Assembly (NCBI RefSeq): GCF_022811845.1
Contig: NZ_CP064266.1
Coordinates: 3,100,001-3,164,000 of the forward strand
Reading direction: 5' to 3'
Length of the DNA stretch: 64,000 bases
Source: Bacillus pseudomycoides
GTDB lineage: Bacteria > Bacillota > Bacilli > Bacillales > Bacillaceae_G
The notes below the pieces were generated by a model. It was not told the origin of the DNA and ran no database searches. It worked only from the letters and a program-made list of their open reading frames with translations. Of this stretch, positions 8,640 through 16,932 are shown piece after piece. The first letter of the stretch is position 1. The number at the start of each line of letters is the position of its first letter. The position numbers and the translations under genes are program-made.

Positions 8640-9434
8640 ATGAGTGAAGTGCATACATTTAAATGGATTAGTCATGAAAAGATGTATTTAGACCAAGTGC
8701 ATGTTGAAAAATGTGGTCCTCTTTCAGTTGGTATATATGGTGGAAATCAAGAGAGTGATGCGTATGAAAGAGGAGATGCAGTACTAGCTTGGTGGGACCC
8801 GCAATTGGAATTTGAATTTGTTATGATCTTTGATGCTCATCATAAAACGAAAAATATACATTATATAATAGAAGCAATTTCTGAAAGAAAAGAGAAGTTA
8901 CAGGAATTATTCTCATACCCAGTTCATCTTGCATTTCATCATACACATATGTATTTATTAGCGTTATTTACAGATGAGTCGTTTATTGAGAAAAGTGAAC
9001 AAGAAAATGAAGAACTAGCTTGTTTGATCTGTTTGCGAAAAGGTGAGTTTTTATATTGGTTATCAGTAGGAGAGTGCTTTGCTTATTTATTTCATTCGGA
9101 ACAATTACAGAATGGAAAAGGGAGATTAAATAAACGTAAATTTTATGAATATATTGGAAGAAAAAATGTTTTTGCTGCTAATTCGCCGTGTTTCACTTCA
9201 GGGGTTCGTGGATTAGAGAAGGGAATAAATCATATTGTTTTGGCAACAGATGGTGTGTTAGAGTGTGATAAGCAAACGTTTAATGATGACCATTCCTTAC
9301 TTGAAGTACTACATAAAGGAGATTCTCTTCAGATTCAACCTGCATTAGCGAATGTGCTTGAATGGAAGGGAAGAGATTGTGCGACTATTATTGGTTGGTC
9401 AATTGATACAGAAAATAGAGAATGTGCGAATTAA
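8640..9434 (+). CDS. PP2C-like protein (serine/threonine phosphatase fold, divergent)
   Basis: 264 residues. PP2C hallmarks are present but weak: YERGDAVLAWW, then FDAHH (in place of DGHGG), the metal-binding ATDGVLE near 205, and GRDCATIIGWSI where active enzymes have DDxT. The loss of canonical Asp/Gly ligands suggests altered metal binding or a regulatory pseudophosphatase. Start uncertain: the ATG at 8640 touches the GAGAGAGGA site, while the in-frame GTG at 8649 has better spacing. No linked kinase. Confidence 0.6.
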   Translation: MSEVHTFKWISHEKMYLDQVHVEKCGPLSVGIYGGNQESDAYERGDAVLAWWDPQLEFEFVMIFDAHHKTKNIHYIIEAISERKEKLQELFSYPVHLAFHHTHMYLLALFTDESFIEKSEQENEELACLICLRKGEFLYWLSVGECFAYLFHSEQLQNGKGRLNKRKFYEYIGRKNVFAANSPCFTSGVRGLEKGINHIVLATDGVLECDKQTFNDDHSLLEVLHKGDSLQIQPALANVLEWKGRDCATIIGWSIDTENRECAN

Positions 9435-9443
9435 CATTTTTAT

Positions 9444-9490
9444 AAAGTGAGCTTAGGATAGATATATTCTAATCTCACTTTATTTTTCTT
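9444..9490 (+). terminator. Terminator after the PP2C-like gene
   Basis: AAAGTGAG / CTCACTTT stem with an AT-rich inner part, then TATTTTT. A second hairpin (TAAACCTTC / GAAGGTTTA, 9524-9560) follows. Confidence 0.7.
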
Positions 9491-9648
9491 GAATAGAAGT
9501 GAAATTTAAATAATCAATGCAAATAAACCTTCAGTATATTTCTAATATATAGAAGGTTTATTGTATATATGGAAACACATTTACTCTGTGAAAATGAAAA
9601 AATGATAATAAATATGAGAGAAAAAATTTTCCTGTACGTTATATAAGG

Positions 9649-9664
9649 TGTAAAAGCTTTTACA
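9649..9664 (+). promoter_or_regulatory. Perfect 16-bp palindrome before the ECF sigma gene
   Basis: TGTAAAAGCTTTTACA is an exact palindrome 22 bp upstream of the sigma start codon and just after TTATATAAGG. It could be an operator for a dimeric repressor. It is too short in its loop to be a terminator. Confidence 0.4.
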
Positions 9665-9685
9665 AAAAATAAGGGGAATTGTGAA

Positions 9686-10252
9686 ATGAAATCAAATGAG
9701 AAAAATTTTATAAAAAGGCTGCAGCGGCAAAAAGAAGATGCGCTAGAGTTTATTGTCGATACATATTTGCCATTAATAAAGGGAATAACGCATAAGGTTC
9801 TCATCCCGTTAAAAAATGATGGACTGATAGAAGAATGTATCAATGATATTTTTCTTTCGGTTTGGAATAATGCAAAGAAGTTTCATGGAGAGCCGGAAGA
9901 TTTTAAAAAGTGGATTGCAGCGATTGCGAAGTTTAAAGCAATTGATTATTACCGAAAAGTTAATAAGGAAGAAGCGATTATTTTAGATGACTTTGATGTA
10001 AATACAGGGCAATCGGTAGAGGATGAATTGATCGTAATAGAAGATAGAGATGAGCTTATGAAGCTAATTAATGAATTAGAGCCTGTGGATCAAAAGATTT
10101 TTATCATGAAGTTTCTTCTAGGATTCAAGGCGGAAGAAATAGGAGAAAAGCTCGGTTTAACGCGAGCTGCGATTGATAATCGAATTTATCGTGGGAAAAA
10201 GAAATTACAAAAAAATGCTACGAATCTTCGCTTAGGAGGTAGTGTAATATGA
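9686..10252 (+). CDS. ECF-type RNA polymerase sigma factor
   Basis: 188 residues. Region 2: AFI-like segment ALEFIVDTYLPLIKGI, then ECINDIFLSVWNNAKKF (core binding) and FKKWIAAIAKFKAIDYYRK (-10 recognition). Region 4: ELEPVDQKIFIMKFLLGFKAEEIGE and LTRAAIDNRIYRGKKKLQ as helix-turn-helix. The ribosome site is AAGGGG. The next gene starts inside its stop codon (ATGA overlap), giving a sigma/regulator pair that is typical for DUF4179-linked ECF factors. The signal is unknown. Confidence 0.85.
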   Translation: MKSNEKNFIKRLQRQKEDALEFIVDTYLPLIKGITHKVLIPLKNDGLIEECINDIFLSVWNNAKKFHGEPEDFKKWIAAIAKFKAIDYYRKVNKEEAIILDDFDVNTGQSVEDELIVIEDRDELMKLINELEPVDQKIFIMKFLLGFKAEEIGEKLGLTRAAIDNRIYRGKKKLQKNATNLRLGGSVI

Positions 10253-11394
10253 AAGACATCTACGAATTATTAAATGATGTGGATATAGACGAAAAAGACT
10301 TAGAGGAAATGAAGGTCTATGAATTTGAAAGGGAAAAAGTGAAACGTAATTTAAAACAATCGATACATAAAAAGAAAATAATGAAGAACTGGAAAAAGGG
10401 TGTCGCTGCTGCATCTGTTTTAGTAGGGTTGTCAGTTGCAACGCTTGGAATTGGATTTCCGACTTATGCAGGGGGGCTTCCAATAGTAGGTGATATTTTT
10501 CGTTTTTTAGATAATGGTAGAACGGGACTTTATGACAATACCAAAACTAACATGGATGAAAAAAAAGGGCTTCGTTATGATTATAAACAACATGCCACAG
10601 AAATAAATATGACAAAAGAAAGTAACGGAATTAAAGTTACAATAAATGATGCGGTTTTTGATGGGAAAACAGTTTCATTAACCTATTCTATAGAAAGTAA
10701 TCAGGACTTAGGAGAAAATCCTAGCACTTTTGATTTTCTAAAAATAAAAGAATCGGATGGGACATCAGGAAGTAATCAAATTTCTAAAGTTGATGAAGGA
10801 AAATATGTAGGTTTAGTGACCGCAAGTTATTTTGCTGATAGTAAAAAAGATACGGTAAATATTGAATGGGATATACAGAGTATAAATGTTTCAGAAAATC
10901 AAAGAGAAATAAAAGGGGATTGGAATTTTAGTCTTAGTCTACATGCGCCAGAAAGTAAAGAACAATCAATTCGAGGAAGTTCAGAAAAAGAAGGAGTAAA
11001 AGTAAGTTTGGAGAAAATGGAAGTGACGCCTATGTCATTTATTATTTTTTACAATCAAGAGCATTCTAAGGGGTTACTAAGCAACTGGGATGATGTGGAT
11101 GTTGAGTTAGAGATTAAGGATGATTTAGGTAATCGATATGCAGGTGAAGGTAACGGAGGAAGTATAGATATAGAGCAAAATAAAAGTAATTGGAGTGCAA
11201 CATTCCAAGGACTCAATGAAAATGCAACAAAATTAATTGTGACTCCTCATGTAAATATGCGAATTCGCACTCCCGAGAACTATGGGGCGGTAGAGATAAT
11301 TGGTGGGAAAGAGAAGAAAATAGAAGTACCCAAAAGAGAAGCGAAAAGTAGAGATATTGTTTTAGATGATATCGTAATTGATATAAAGAAATAA
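10249..11394 (+). CDS. DUF4179 membrane protein, likely anti-sigma partner
   Basis: 381 residues. A charged cytosolic N-terminus of about 45 residues could bind the sigma factor. One membrane helix follows (WKKGVAAASVLVGLSVATLGIGF), then a long extracellular beta-rich region (TEINMTKESNGIKVTINDAVFDGK) characteristic of DUF4179. The 4-bp overlap with the sigma gene indicates coupled translation and stoichiometric synthesis. By context it should hold the sigma factor at the membrane until a signal arrives. Confidence 0.8.
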   Translation: MKDIYELLNDVDIDEKDLEEMKVYEFEREKVKRNLKQSIHKKKIMKNWKKGVAAASVLVGLSVATLGIGFPTYAGGLPIVGDIFRFLDNGRTGLYDNTKTNMDEKKGLRYDYKQHATEINMTKESNGIKVTINDAVFDGKTVSLTYSIESNQDLGENPSTFDFLKIKESDGTSGSNQISKVDEGKYVGLVTASYFADSKKDTVNIEWDIQSINVSENQREIKGDWNFSLSLHAPESKEQSIRGSSEKEGVKVSLEKMEVTPMSFIIFYNQEHSKGLLSNWDDVDVELEIKDDLGNRYAGEGNGGSIDIEQNKSNWSATFQGLNENATKLIVTPHVNMRIRTPENYGAVEIIGGKEKKIEVPKREAKSRDIVLDDIVIDIKK

Positions 11395-11399
11395 AAAGG

Positions 11400-11438
11400 A
11401 AAGGACTGTCTTGGTAAATAAGCAGTCCTTTTTCTTTT
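11400..11438. terminator. Terminator between convergent genes
   Basis: AAAGGACTG / CAGTCCTTT stem, followed on the plus strand by TTCTTTT. It separates the DUF4179 gene from the BNR-repeat gene. Confidence 0.75.
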
Positions 11439-11439
11439 A

Positions 11440-12513
11440 TTAAGAAGTTGTAACTAATAAGGCGTGAGGGTGCTGCGTTTTATATTCTTCTTTCCAAGGA
11501 ATGTTTAATTGCTCCCAAGCTTGCCCACTATCTAAAGATTGAAATACACCATTATTATTTAAAGTGTAAAATGTATGAGGTTCTGCTGGATTTGTTGCAA
11601 GCATAGAGATAACAGTTCCGATTGCTGACGGTAGCCCTTGCTGCACTTTTTGGAAAGGAGTGTTTTTTGTTTTTCGATAAATATAAGATTCATAAGGTAT
11701 ACGATGGTGAGCTAGGTCAGCACTTGGTGCAGCAGAGACAAGTATTGTATCACAATCACCAGGATCAATAGCCATACTATATAAATAGTGATGCTCTAAA
11801 CCTTCACTGCACGAAGTCCAACTGTTCCCACCATTATAACTTTCAAGATACGCACGGTCAGGTCCGCCCATAAACCCGTCGCCACATGATGCATACAGAC
11901 GATTAGGGGCCTGAGGATGCATAAGTAGTTGGTGAGCATCGATAGGAGCGCCGAATTTTTTATCCTCCCAAGTTTGCCCATTATCTTTACTCTGGATAAC
12001 AGCTCCGGCTTCAATTGAAACATGGATCGTATCTTGCTTCGTTGGATCAACTGTAATCCAACGAACATGATGTGTAAATGGACGTGGTGGAAATGCCCAT
12101 GTGTATGAAGAGAGCAATGATTTCATATTTTTATATTCCCGCCATGTTTCTCCGCCATTCTCTGAATAGAACAAAGTGCTAGGTTCTGTTCCTACATAAA
12201 CAACACCGTAACCGTTAACTTGTTTTAAGGGATTGATAGCGAGAGAAGTAATAGCAGAATGTAAAATACCATCTTCTTTAGGAAAGTCAAAATAGCGGTA
12301 AGAATCTCCAATTGGTCTCCAAGAATCACCTCGATCATCACTTACCCATAAGCCACGGCCAAATGTTCCGCAATATATGCGATTTGGTTGAAATGGGTCA
12401 ACTGCAATACAAGTAGGTTGCATATTTTGTAAGTGATATTGAATTTGAAATTCTTCATTTCTTTCTTCCACGACAAGAAGTTCACGTTCCATACAAAGGA
12501 ATAATCTCTTCAA
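11440..12513 (-). CDS. BNR/YVTN-repeat beta-propeller protein (sialidase-like fold)
   Basis: 357 residues from a TTG at 12513 placed after AAAGGAGGATATAAAA; the upstream ATG has no ribosome site. Asp-box motifs recur: SDDRGDSWRPI, SENGGETWREY, SKDNGQTWEDK, SYNGGNSWTSC, SLDSGQAWEQL. These fit a 5-6 bladed propeller as in BNR glycosyl hydrolases and photosystem assembly factors. No signal peptide, so it is cytosolic, and the catalytic Arg triad of sialidases is not evident. It is probably a binding propeller rather than a sialidase. Confidence 0.75.
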   Translation of the reverse strand: MKRLFLCMERELLVVEERNEEFQIQYHLQNMQPTCIAVDPFQPNRIYCGTFGRGLWVSDDRGDSWRPIGDSYRYFDFPKEDGILHSAITSLAINPLKQVNGYGVVYVGTEPSTLFYSENGGETWREYKNMKSLLSSYTWAFPPRPFTHHVRWITVDPTKQDTIHVSIEAGAVIQSKDNGQTWEDKKFGAPIDAHQLLMHPQAPNRLYASCGDGFMGGPDRAYLESYNGGNSWTSCSEGLEHHYLYSMAIDPGDCDTILVSAAPSADLAHHRIPYESYIYRKTKNTPFQKVQQGLPSAIGTVISMLATNPAEPHTFYTLNNNGVFQSLDSGQAWEQLNIPWKEEYKTQHPHALLVTTS

Positions 12514-12721
12514 TTTTATATCCTCCTTTACATTTCTTATAGTATTAAACAATATGAGAAAGAAAAAGAAGTAGTCTTATTTTTGGTTGAGAAAAAAAGG
12601 AAATGGTAATAGGAATAACGAAATGGGTATAAGTAAAGGGATGGATCGTGAATAGATTTGGATAAATTGGTAAATTCTATAGCATAATAAAATGCAAGAA
12701 TTATTTTTTAAGGGGATCTAC

Positions 12722-12931
12722 ATGGGACATTCACATCATCATGGTCATGCACAAAATAAAAAAGCATTAATGATAGCATTCATATTAACGACGGGCTTTA
12801 TGATTGCCGAGGTCATTGGAGGGTTTGTAACGAATAGTTTAGCACTTTTATCAGATGCTGGGCATATGCTAAGTGATGCAGTCTCTCTTGCTTTAAGTTT
12901 GCTTGCGTTTAAAATTGGAGGAAAAACATAA
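12722..12931 (+). pseudogene. CDF cation exporter (CzcD-like), truncated
   Basis: Reads MGHSHHHGHAQNKKALMIAF, then NSLALLSDAGHMLSDAVSLALSLLAFKIG, and stops after GGKT: 69 residues against about 300 in the family. The first helices and the metal-site HxxxD-like SDAGHMLSD of TM2 are present; TM3-TM6 and the cytosolic domain are missing. Ribosome site AAGGGG. The rest was replaced or deleted before the nested inverted repeat that follows. It is not expected to transport metal. Confidence 0.8.
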
Positions 12932-12958
12932 AGAACCACTTTGCAAAGTATGAAAGAA

Positions 12959-13081
12959 AAAAGATGATAAAAAGTGTCATAAACCATCTCGCGAAACATA
13001 CATATATATAATGTGGCCACAAACAGTTTGTAAAGTAAATATTTCATGAGATTACTTTACTTCTAAAATATCATCTTTTAT
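12959..13081. repeat. Nested inverted repeat downstream of the czcD fragment
   Basis: The outer arms AAAAGATGATA (12959-12969) and TATCATCTTTT (13071-13081) are exact complements. The inner arms GTAAAGTAA (13032-13040) and TTACTTTAC (13054-13062) also pair. No coding frame inside. This could be a small MITE-like insertion or an unannotated structured RNA; it lies exactly where the exporter gene is lost. Confidence 0.45.
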
Positions 13082-13096
13082 AATCAAAGTGTTAAT

Positions 13097-13111
13097 TGAT
13101 AGAGATTATCA
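13097..13111 (+). promoter_or_regulatory. Fur box before the fbp-type gene
   Basis: TGATAGA-G-ATTATCA matches the 7-1-7 Bacillus Fur consensus at 12 of 14 positions, 35 bp upstream of the small basic protein gene. Expression should rise under iron limitation. Confidence 0.65.
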
Positions 13112-13145
13112 TTTTCAATCATTGTAGAAAGGAGTTTTTAAAAAG

Positions 13146-13316
13146 ATGAGTAGTCAACTCCGTTTTGCTGTTGAAAATCGTAAGAAGCAGTTAATTGATC
13201 AGTTAATTGGGGCAGGGGTGTTTAAAGTTCTCGGCCGACAACTATACGAGCTTTCCTTAGAAGAACTAGAAAAAGAGTATAGAGACATGGAGAAATATGC
13301 CGAAATTCGCGCATAG
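13146..13316 (+). CDS. Fur-regulated basic protein (FbpA-like)
   Basis: 56 residues starting MSSQLRFAVENRKKQLIDQL, with a GAAAGGAG site upstream. The pattern N..KK.LI..LI..GvfK, then LYELSLEELEKEY, is that of the FbpA family (Fur-regulated basic proteins). In B. subtilis these small proteins assist the FsrA small RNA in the iron-sparing response. The Fur box just upstream supports the same role here. Whether it matches FbpA or another member cannot be settled by eye. Confidence 0.75.
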   Translation: MSSQLRFAVENRKKQLIDQLIGAGVFKVLGRQLYELSLEELEKEYRDMEKYAEIRA

Positions 13317-13335
13317 TCATATAGAATAGTAAATG

Positions 13336-13378
13336 AAGACCCCCCTAAGTTAAAAAAACAAAAGAGGGGTCTTTATTT
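13336..13378. terminator. Terminator between convergent genes
   Basis: AAGACCCC / GGGGTCTT stem with a long A-rich loop. It ends the small Fur-regulated gene and meets the end of the GntR gene. Confidence 0.65.
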
Positions 13379-14048
13379 ATTTAGTAGAGATAATTTTTTG
13401 TATTTCTTTCATTGGCCGTAACCAGTTTTGAGACATGATTTGTTCAATATATGCTGCATCCTGGTTTTTTAATGCTTCGATGATTAAATTGTGTTCTTCA
13501 ATCGATTGACGTGCAGGAATGAAGTTCTGGAAAAATAGGTATTCTAGGCGTAATACATGAAGTTGGATATTTGCTAAGAACGGTTCGATGTATGTATTTT
13601 TAGCGATTGATACGATGGTATTATGAAATTGTATATCTAAATGTAATGCTTGTTTTGAATTTTTTTCATCTATGGCATTTTCAAATGCTTCGTTTATTTC
13701 AGAAAGTCTTATTAAATCAGCTTCCATTATTTGATGAATCGCCTGTTTTCCAATAATTGTATGAAGGCCAGCGATCGTTTCATAAATGACAGATACATCT
13801 TCTAGTTTTATAGGGGAAATTTTTGTTTTTTGTCCTGGAATCATCTCGACCAGTCCTGAAAGTTCTAACACTTGTAGTGCTTCTCTAACGGGTGTTCTAC
13901 TCACACCTAAAGCTTCAGCTAGCTCTCCGTCATTAATTTTTTCATCAGGCTGTAAAACACCTTCAATAATCCAATCTTGTAATTGATTTAACACAAGTGA
14001 CTTAGCGGATACTCTTTCTTGTTTTCGATAGTTTTGAGGAATAGGCAT
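13377..14048 (-). CDS. GntR family regulator (FadR subfamily, FCD domain)
   Basis: 223 residues. N-terminal winged helix: KSLVLNQLQDWIIEGVLQPDEKI, then ELAEALGVSRTPVREALQVLELSGLVEMIPGQKT. The C-terminal all-helical FCD domain contains the metal/ligand His pattern DIQFHNTIVSIAKN and SIEEHNLIIEAL. It is 16 bp after the EamA transporter in the same direction, so it probably regulates that export gene in response to a small acid. The start has GGAAC-type spacing only, a moderate ribosome site. Confidence 0.85.
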   Translation of the reverse strand: MPIPQNYRKQERVSAKSLVLNQLQDWIIEGVLQPDEKINDGELAEALGVSRTPVREALQVLELSGLVEMIPGQKTKISPIKLEDVSVIYETIAGLHTIIGKQAIHQIMEADLIRLSEINEAFENAIDEKNSKQALHLDIQFHNTIVSIAKNTYIEPFLANIQLHVLRLEYLFFQNFIPARQSIEEHNLIIEALKNQDAAYIEQIMSQNWLRPMKEIQKIISTK

Positions 14049-14064
14049 GACCAGACAGTTCCTT

Positions 14065-15030
14065 TCATTTTATGTTTTGTTTTTTTGTCTCGACAAGTCG
14101 TAGTTTCGGTTTTCCTTCATCAGGTTTTTGACTAAGTACAAGTACCATTACAATAACACAAAGAGCGCCTAATAATTGAAATGATTGAAACGGAACATGC
14201 AAAATGAGAATAGAAGAAATGATAGCTGCAAGCGGTTCTGTACAACCAAATAATGTAGTTTCCTTCGGTGTAAGATACCGTATGCTGTCTAAATATAAAT
14301 AAAATGCAATGAGTGTTCCAAAAATAACAATGAATGTAATGAGAAACAGGTTGTTAGGCTGTAAATATTTCATGCCTGATAATAAGATAAACTCGTTTGT
14401 GGAGAAAAAGTGTAAGATGGTTACACCAACTCCTCCAATAATCATGCCCCATCCAACAATGACAGATGAAGACCATTTCTCTAATAATTCCTTTGAATAA
14501 AGGCTATAGAATGCTAGTGATAGACCAGATAAAATACCCCAAATGATAGCCGATGTTGAAACAGCTAAATTATCAATGGATCCATTCGTTAGTAAAAAAA
14601 AGGTTCCGATTAAAGATAGTGCGATAGAAATAAAATCAATTTTCGTAGGACGAATATTCCATTTAAAGATGAGATAAACAGTTATAAATATTGGTGCTAA
14701 ATATTGTAACAATGTTGCGACTGCAGCATTTCCTTCCTTAATAGAAGCAAAATAGGTGTATTGCACTGCAAGCATACCTAACAATCCAAATAGAATCATT
14801 TTGTTTGCATCGGCTTTTTGCTTCCAAATGCCGAGTACTTCTGATTTTTTACTGCCAAATGAGGAGAATAAGAGCAAAATACTTCCGGATATAAGTAAGC
14901 GGATTGTAACTAACCATTCTGTAGAGACATTTTCTTGTTGAAAAAGTTGTTGTGCAGCAGTGCCAGATAATCCCCATAAGCTTGCACCTGTAATGACCAT
15001 AATAATGCCTTTCAACCGTCCTGAATCCAT
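14065..15030 (-). CDS. EamA family (DMT) transporter
   Basis: 321 residues with ten hydrophobic segments in two EamA repeats. The first begins GIIMVITGASLWGLSGTAAQQLF and the second DNLAVSTSAIIWGILSGLSLAF. A conserved TPKETTLFGCTEPLAA lies in the last third, and a charged tail ends the protein. Typical of exporters of amino acids or drugs in the plasma membrane. AGGAGG lies upstream. Cotranscribed with the downstream GntR gene. Confidence 0.85.
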   Translation of the reverse strand: MDSGRLKGIIMVITGASLWGLSGTAAQQLFQQENVSTEWLVTIRLLISGSILLLFSSFGSKKSEVLGIWKQKADANKMILFGLLGMLAVQYTYFASIKEGNAAVATLLQYLAPIFITVYLIFKWNIRPTKIDFISIALSLIGTFFLLTNGSIDNLAVSTSAIIWGILSGLSLAFYSLYSKELLEKWSSSVIVGWGMIIGGVGVTILHFFSTNEFILLSGMKYLQPNNLFLITFIVIFGTLIAFYLYLDSIRYLTPKETTLFGCTEPLAAIISSILILHVPFQSFQLLGALCVIVMVLVLSQKPDEGKPKLRLVETKKQNIK

Positions 15031-15187
15031 AGATAGGTCCTCCTTTCAGAAAGGAAATTTAATTGAAATATTAAGTACAATATGCAATATATCACAAGTA
15101 GCATTTAAAATAAACAGAATTTTAAAATATTAAAACTGAATAAGTGATAGCTATAATTATGGTAAAATATTGTAAAGGAGGGATTTG

Positions 15188-15505
15188 ATGATTGGCGGAT
15201 TTATAATTTGTTTCCTTGTAGGCATGTTAATGATCATTTTGGGATACCAAATTCATATAAAAAAGAGGTTATTTCTCTTAGCAGGATACCAAGAAGAGAC
15301 ATTTGTAGGGGATAAAGAAAAACTTGCAAAAATAGCTGGGATTTTTTCTTACGTAATGGGAATCACTGCCGCTCTGTTGCCATTTGGATTAGAAGCAATT
15401 GGCGACGCTGCAGGGATTGTTTATGGGATTTTTGTTGTTATAAGTACAATTGTACTCGTTATATGGAGTAATGTAATAAATAAGCCTAATAGATCTAAAG
15501 AATAA
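15188..15505 (+). CDS. DUF3784 family membrane protein
   Basis: 105 residues from the ATG at 15188 after AAAGGAGGG (a TTG one codon upstream is possible). Three membrane helices: an N-terminal one (GGFIICFLVGMLMIILGYQI), a middle one (AGIFSYVMGITAALLPFGL) and a C-terminal one (GIVYGIFVVISTIVLVIW). The arrangement and the loop LLAGYQEETFVGDKEKLAK fit DUF3784. Function unknown. Confidence 0.75.
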   Translation: MIGGFIICFLVGMLMIILGYQIHIKKRLFLLAGYQEETFVGDKEKLAKIAGIFSYVMGITAALLPFGLEAIGDAAGIVYGIFVVISTIVLVIWSNVINKPNRSKE

Positions 15506-15510
15506 ATGAA

Positions 15511-15548
15511 AAAAAGATGGTAACCTTTTGAGGAAACCATCTTTTTTC
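15511..15548. terminator. Terminator between DUF3784 and zagA
   Basis: AAAAAGATGGT / ACCATCTTTTTT stem, usable from both sides of these convergent genes. Confidence 0.8.
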
Positions 15549-15557
15549 TACTTTACA

Positions 15558-16745
15558 TTATGATACCACGGTAAAAGGTGGAATTGGATCAACAAAATCA
15601 TCCCACTCCTGCCTCATTTCTTCATCAGTTAATAAGCATGTATCCAAAGAGCGTTCAATTTCATATTGATTCATTTCAATGCCAATAAAGACTAGTTCTG
15701 TTATTCGATCCCCGTACTGCTTATCCCAATTTTTTAGTATTTCTGGTTCTTCTATAAGTATTTGCTGGTGATCAGCTTCAGGTAATGCAGCAACCCATTC
15801 ACCAGCTCCTTGAATGGTAATGGAAGAGCCAGCTTGAGATAGAAGTCCCATCATGTGGTTACGAGATGCAAGCCAAAAAAAACCTTTTGCTCTTACTACA
15901 TCTAGTGGCCATTTTTTTAACCAATTCATAAGTCGAACAGGATGAAATGGACGTTTGCGACGATAAACAAAGGAACTAATGCCGTATTCTTCTGTTTCTG
16001 GTGTATGGTGTTCGCTATTTAACTCCTGAATCCAGCCAGCTGCTTGACTTGCTTCATCATAGTTAAATAAATTCGTATTTAAAATTTCATTTAGTGGTAC
16101 TGCGCTAAATGAAGATTCAATGATTTTTGCACTGGGATTTAATTTTTGTAATAAAAGATGGAGTTCGAGAATATCTTCTTTTTCTAGTAAATCCACTTTG
16201 TTCAAAAGAATAACATTTGCAAACTCAATTTGATCTATTAGTAGATCGATAACTTCTCGTGTATCTGTTTCATCAATTGCTTGCTTTCGATCTAGTAAGC
16301 TTTCACCAGCTGCAAAATCATCCCAAAATCGATTGGCATCGACTACAGTAACCATTGTATCAAGGCGACATTTGTTCGTTAAATCAATTCCTAGTGCTTC
16401 ATCTATATACGTAAATGTTTGTGCAACAGGGATAGGTTCACTAATGCCGGAAGATTCAATCAAAATGTAGTCAATATCTCCTGCCTCTACAAGACGGTTT
16501 ACTTCAATGATTAAATCTTCTCGAAGTGTACAACAGATGCAGCCATTTTGAATTTCTACTAATTTTTCTTCTGTACGAGAAAAGCCTCCTTGTTTCACAA
16601 GTGCGGCGTCAATATTTACTTCGCTCATATCATTTACAATGACAGCTACTTTTAAGCCCTCTCTATTTGTCAAAATATGATTCAATAATGTTGTTTTTCC
16701 AGAACCTAAAAAACCACTTAAAACGGTAATGGGTACCTTTTTCAT
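15558..16745 (-). CDS. zagA: Zinc-linked GTPase metallochaperone (ZagA/YciC, COG0523)
   Basis: 395 residues. Walker A is GFLGSGKTT (11-19), the metal motif GCICC places Cys at 69, 71 and 72, the guanine motif NKVDL is near 180, and the C-terminal CobW domain runs from about 250 (FHPVRLMNWLKKWPLDVVRAKG). The family GTPase delivers zinc to client enzymes under zinc limitation; B. subtilis YciC/ZagA is the Zur-repressed member. A near-perfect Zur box stands 21 bp before the start, and Zur-type permease genes are divergent from it. The symbol rests on this context. Confidence 0.85.
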   Translation of the reverse strand: MKKVPITVLSGFLGSGKTTLLNHILTNREGLKVAVIVNDMSEVNIDAALVKQGGFSRTEEKLVEIQNGCICCTLREDLIIEVNRLVEAGDIDYILIESSGISEPIPVAQTFTYIDEALGIDLTNKCRLDTMVTVVDANRFWDDFAAGESLLDRKQAIDETDTREVIDLLIDQIEFANVILLNKVDLLEKEDILELHLLLQKLNPSAKIIESSFSAVPLNEILNTNLFNYDEASQAAGWIQELNSEHHTPETEEYGISSFVYRRKRPFHPVRLMNWLKKWPLDVVRAKGFFWLASRNHMMGLLSQAGSSITIQGAGEWVAALPEADHQQILIEEPEILKNWDKQYGDRITELVFIGIEMNQYEIERSLDTCLLTDEEMRQEWDDFVDPIPPFTVVS

Positions 16746-16765
16746 TGTATATTCCTCCTGTTAAA

Positions 16766-16780
16766 TCGTAATCATTACGT
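16766..16780 (-). promoter_or_regulatory. Zur box for zagA
   Basis: TCGTAAT-C-ATTACGT, matching the TCGTAATnATTACGA consensus at 13 of 14 positions, directly upstream of zagA. Confidence 0.8.
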
Positions 16781-16819
16781 TTTATGATAATTGACTTTAG
16801 AATGAAATGCAAGAATAAA

Positions 16820-16834
16820 TCATAATGATTACGA
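16820..16834 (+). promoter_or_regulatory. Zur box for the ycgR-ycgQ operon
   Basis: TCATAAT-G-ATTACGA, 13 of 14 matches to the Zur consensus. It is 40 bp from the zagA box in the shared intergenic region and faces the permease genes. Confidence 0.75.
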
Positions 16835-16932
16835 TTTGCGAATAGGAATGAAGTATGAAAAATGTTTGGAAATTGTCATAGAAAAAAGGGACAAGCATAC
16901 GTTTAAATATGAATAAAACGGAGGCGAGGAAG

